Positions 59,624-59,834 of a stretch of DNA of 59,834 bases are shown piece after piece. A model generated the notes under the pieces. That model ran no database searches. It worked only from the letters and a program-made list of their open reading frames with translations, and had not been told where the DNA came from. This DNA is from Minisyncoccota bacterium (GTDB lineage Bacteria; Patescibacteriota; Minisyncoccia; Phycocordibacterales; PALSA-1337). The stretch covers positions 1-59,834 of the forward strand of contig JAGOQK010000005.1 of NCBI GenBank assembly GCA_017991475.1. The letters run 5' to 3'. The position numbers were made by a program, and so were the translations under genes. How positions within the stretch are numbered: the first letter of the stretch is position 1; every line of letters begins with the position of its first letter.

Positions 59624-59834
59624 CTATACAAACTCGATCTTATCTCCCTTCTTGAGGGTCACGATGGCCTTGCGAACACCGCTCACAACCCCCTTCCTGC
59701 CACGAACGAAGACATTTCGTGCGGGATTGTTGAGAACAGCAACCTTAACAGCAGAAACCTTGTACACAGCCTTTACTGCAGCAGCAACGGATGCCTTGAT
59801 GGCATTCTTGGTCACCTCGAAGGTGAAGACTGCT
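59624..59834 (-). CDS. rplW: Ribosomal protein uL23, C-terminal part (5' end outside window)
   Basis: The frame stays open to the window edge (AVFTFEVTKNAIKASVAAAV), so the annotated GTG at 59815 is not a start. The F-x-V-x-x-x-A-x-K-x-x-V-K-x-A-V-x-x-x-Y-x-V-x-x-V block and the IVTLKKGDKIEF end fit uL23 at the tunnel exit. Confidence 0.92.
   Translation of the reverse strand, partial: AVFTFEVTKNAIKASVAAAVKAVYKVSAVKVAVLNNPARNVFVRGRKGVVSGVRKAIVTLKKGDKIEFV

Overview
The window reads as a chromosome segment of a Patescibacteria (Candidate Phyla Radiation, Parcubacteria-like) bacterium. The evidence is family content plus absences. There is no uL30 gene between rpsE and rplO. Both phenylalanyl-tRNA synthetase subunits are strongly trimmed. 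PEGA-domain, DUF5667, peptidoglycan-binding and MscL/CapA envelope proteins typical of these genomes are present, and genes are tightly packed and mostly under 400 codons. The standard code with UGA stop fits all genes. The taxon call is inference.

Layout. 1-9.2 kb: DsbA-like fragment, pilin-like protein, UvrD-type helicase fused to a RecB-like nuclease, primary sigma factor, secreted protein, dnaG and tRNA-Phe. 9.3-13.6 kb: an AT-rich HTH ORF running into tRNA-Arg, prfA, rpmE, a 122-bp palindrome, an MFS transporter and a methyltransferase. 13.6-20 kb: small orphan genes between rpsU-ybeY-ftsA, ftsZ and trxB. 20-30 kb: nuclease, tRNAs Glu, Ser and Val, MBL hydrolase, CapA, mscL, tsaD, three secreted or membrane orphans, PrsW and Hsp20. 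30-41.7 kb: gyrB, a heme-oxygenase-fold protein, pheS-[two genes]-pheT, PEGA protein, glycosyltransferase, tRNA-Thr, tsf and rpsB. 41.8-59.8 kb: the S10/spc ribosomal gene set, all on the minus strand (rplW, rplB | rpsS-rplV-rpsC-rplP-rpmC-rpsQ-rplN-rplX-rplE | rpsN-rpsH-rplF-rplR-rpsE-rplO-secY). It is cut by accessory islets carrying a histidine kinase, an ECF sigma/anti-sigma/surface-protein module and several orphan genes.

Two expression styles are visible. Most housekeeping genes have a -10 hexamer (often preceded by TGn) only 5-9 bases before the start codon, so their mRNAs should be leaderless or nearly so. The orphan genes instead have a good TTGACA/T -35, 16-18 bp spacing, a TATAAT-like -10, a long, often structured leader, usually a GAAAGG-type ribosome binding site, and often their own hairpin terminator. 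The rpsS, rpsN and rpsB transcription units use a third variant, TTGACT-17-TAGGAT or TACCCT.

The intergenic DNA holds many long inverted repeats: 122 bp upstream of rpmE, 170 bp upstream of rpsN, a MITE-like element between secY and rplO, and two copies of a 100-bp AT-rich palindrome inside the ribosomal cluster. Short repeat-like inserts also sit in frame inside pheS, dnaG and trxB. No CRISPR array, transposase or rRNA gene was seen.
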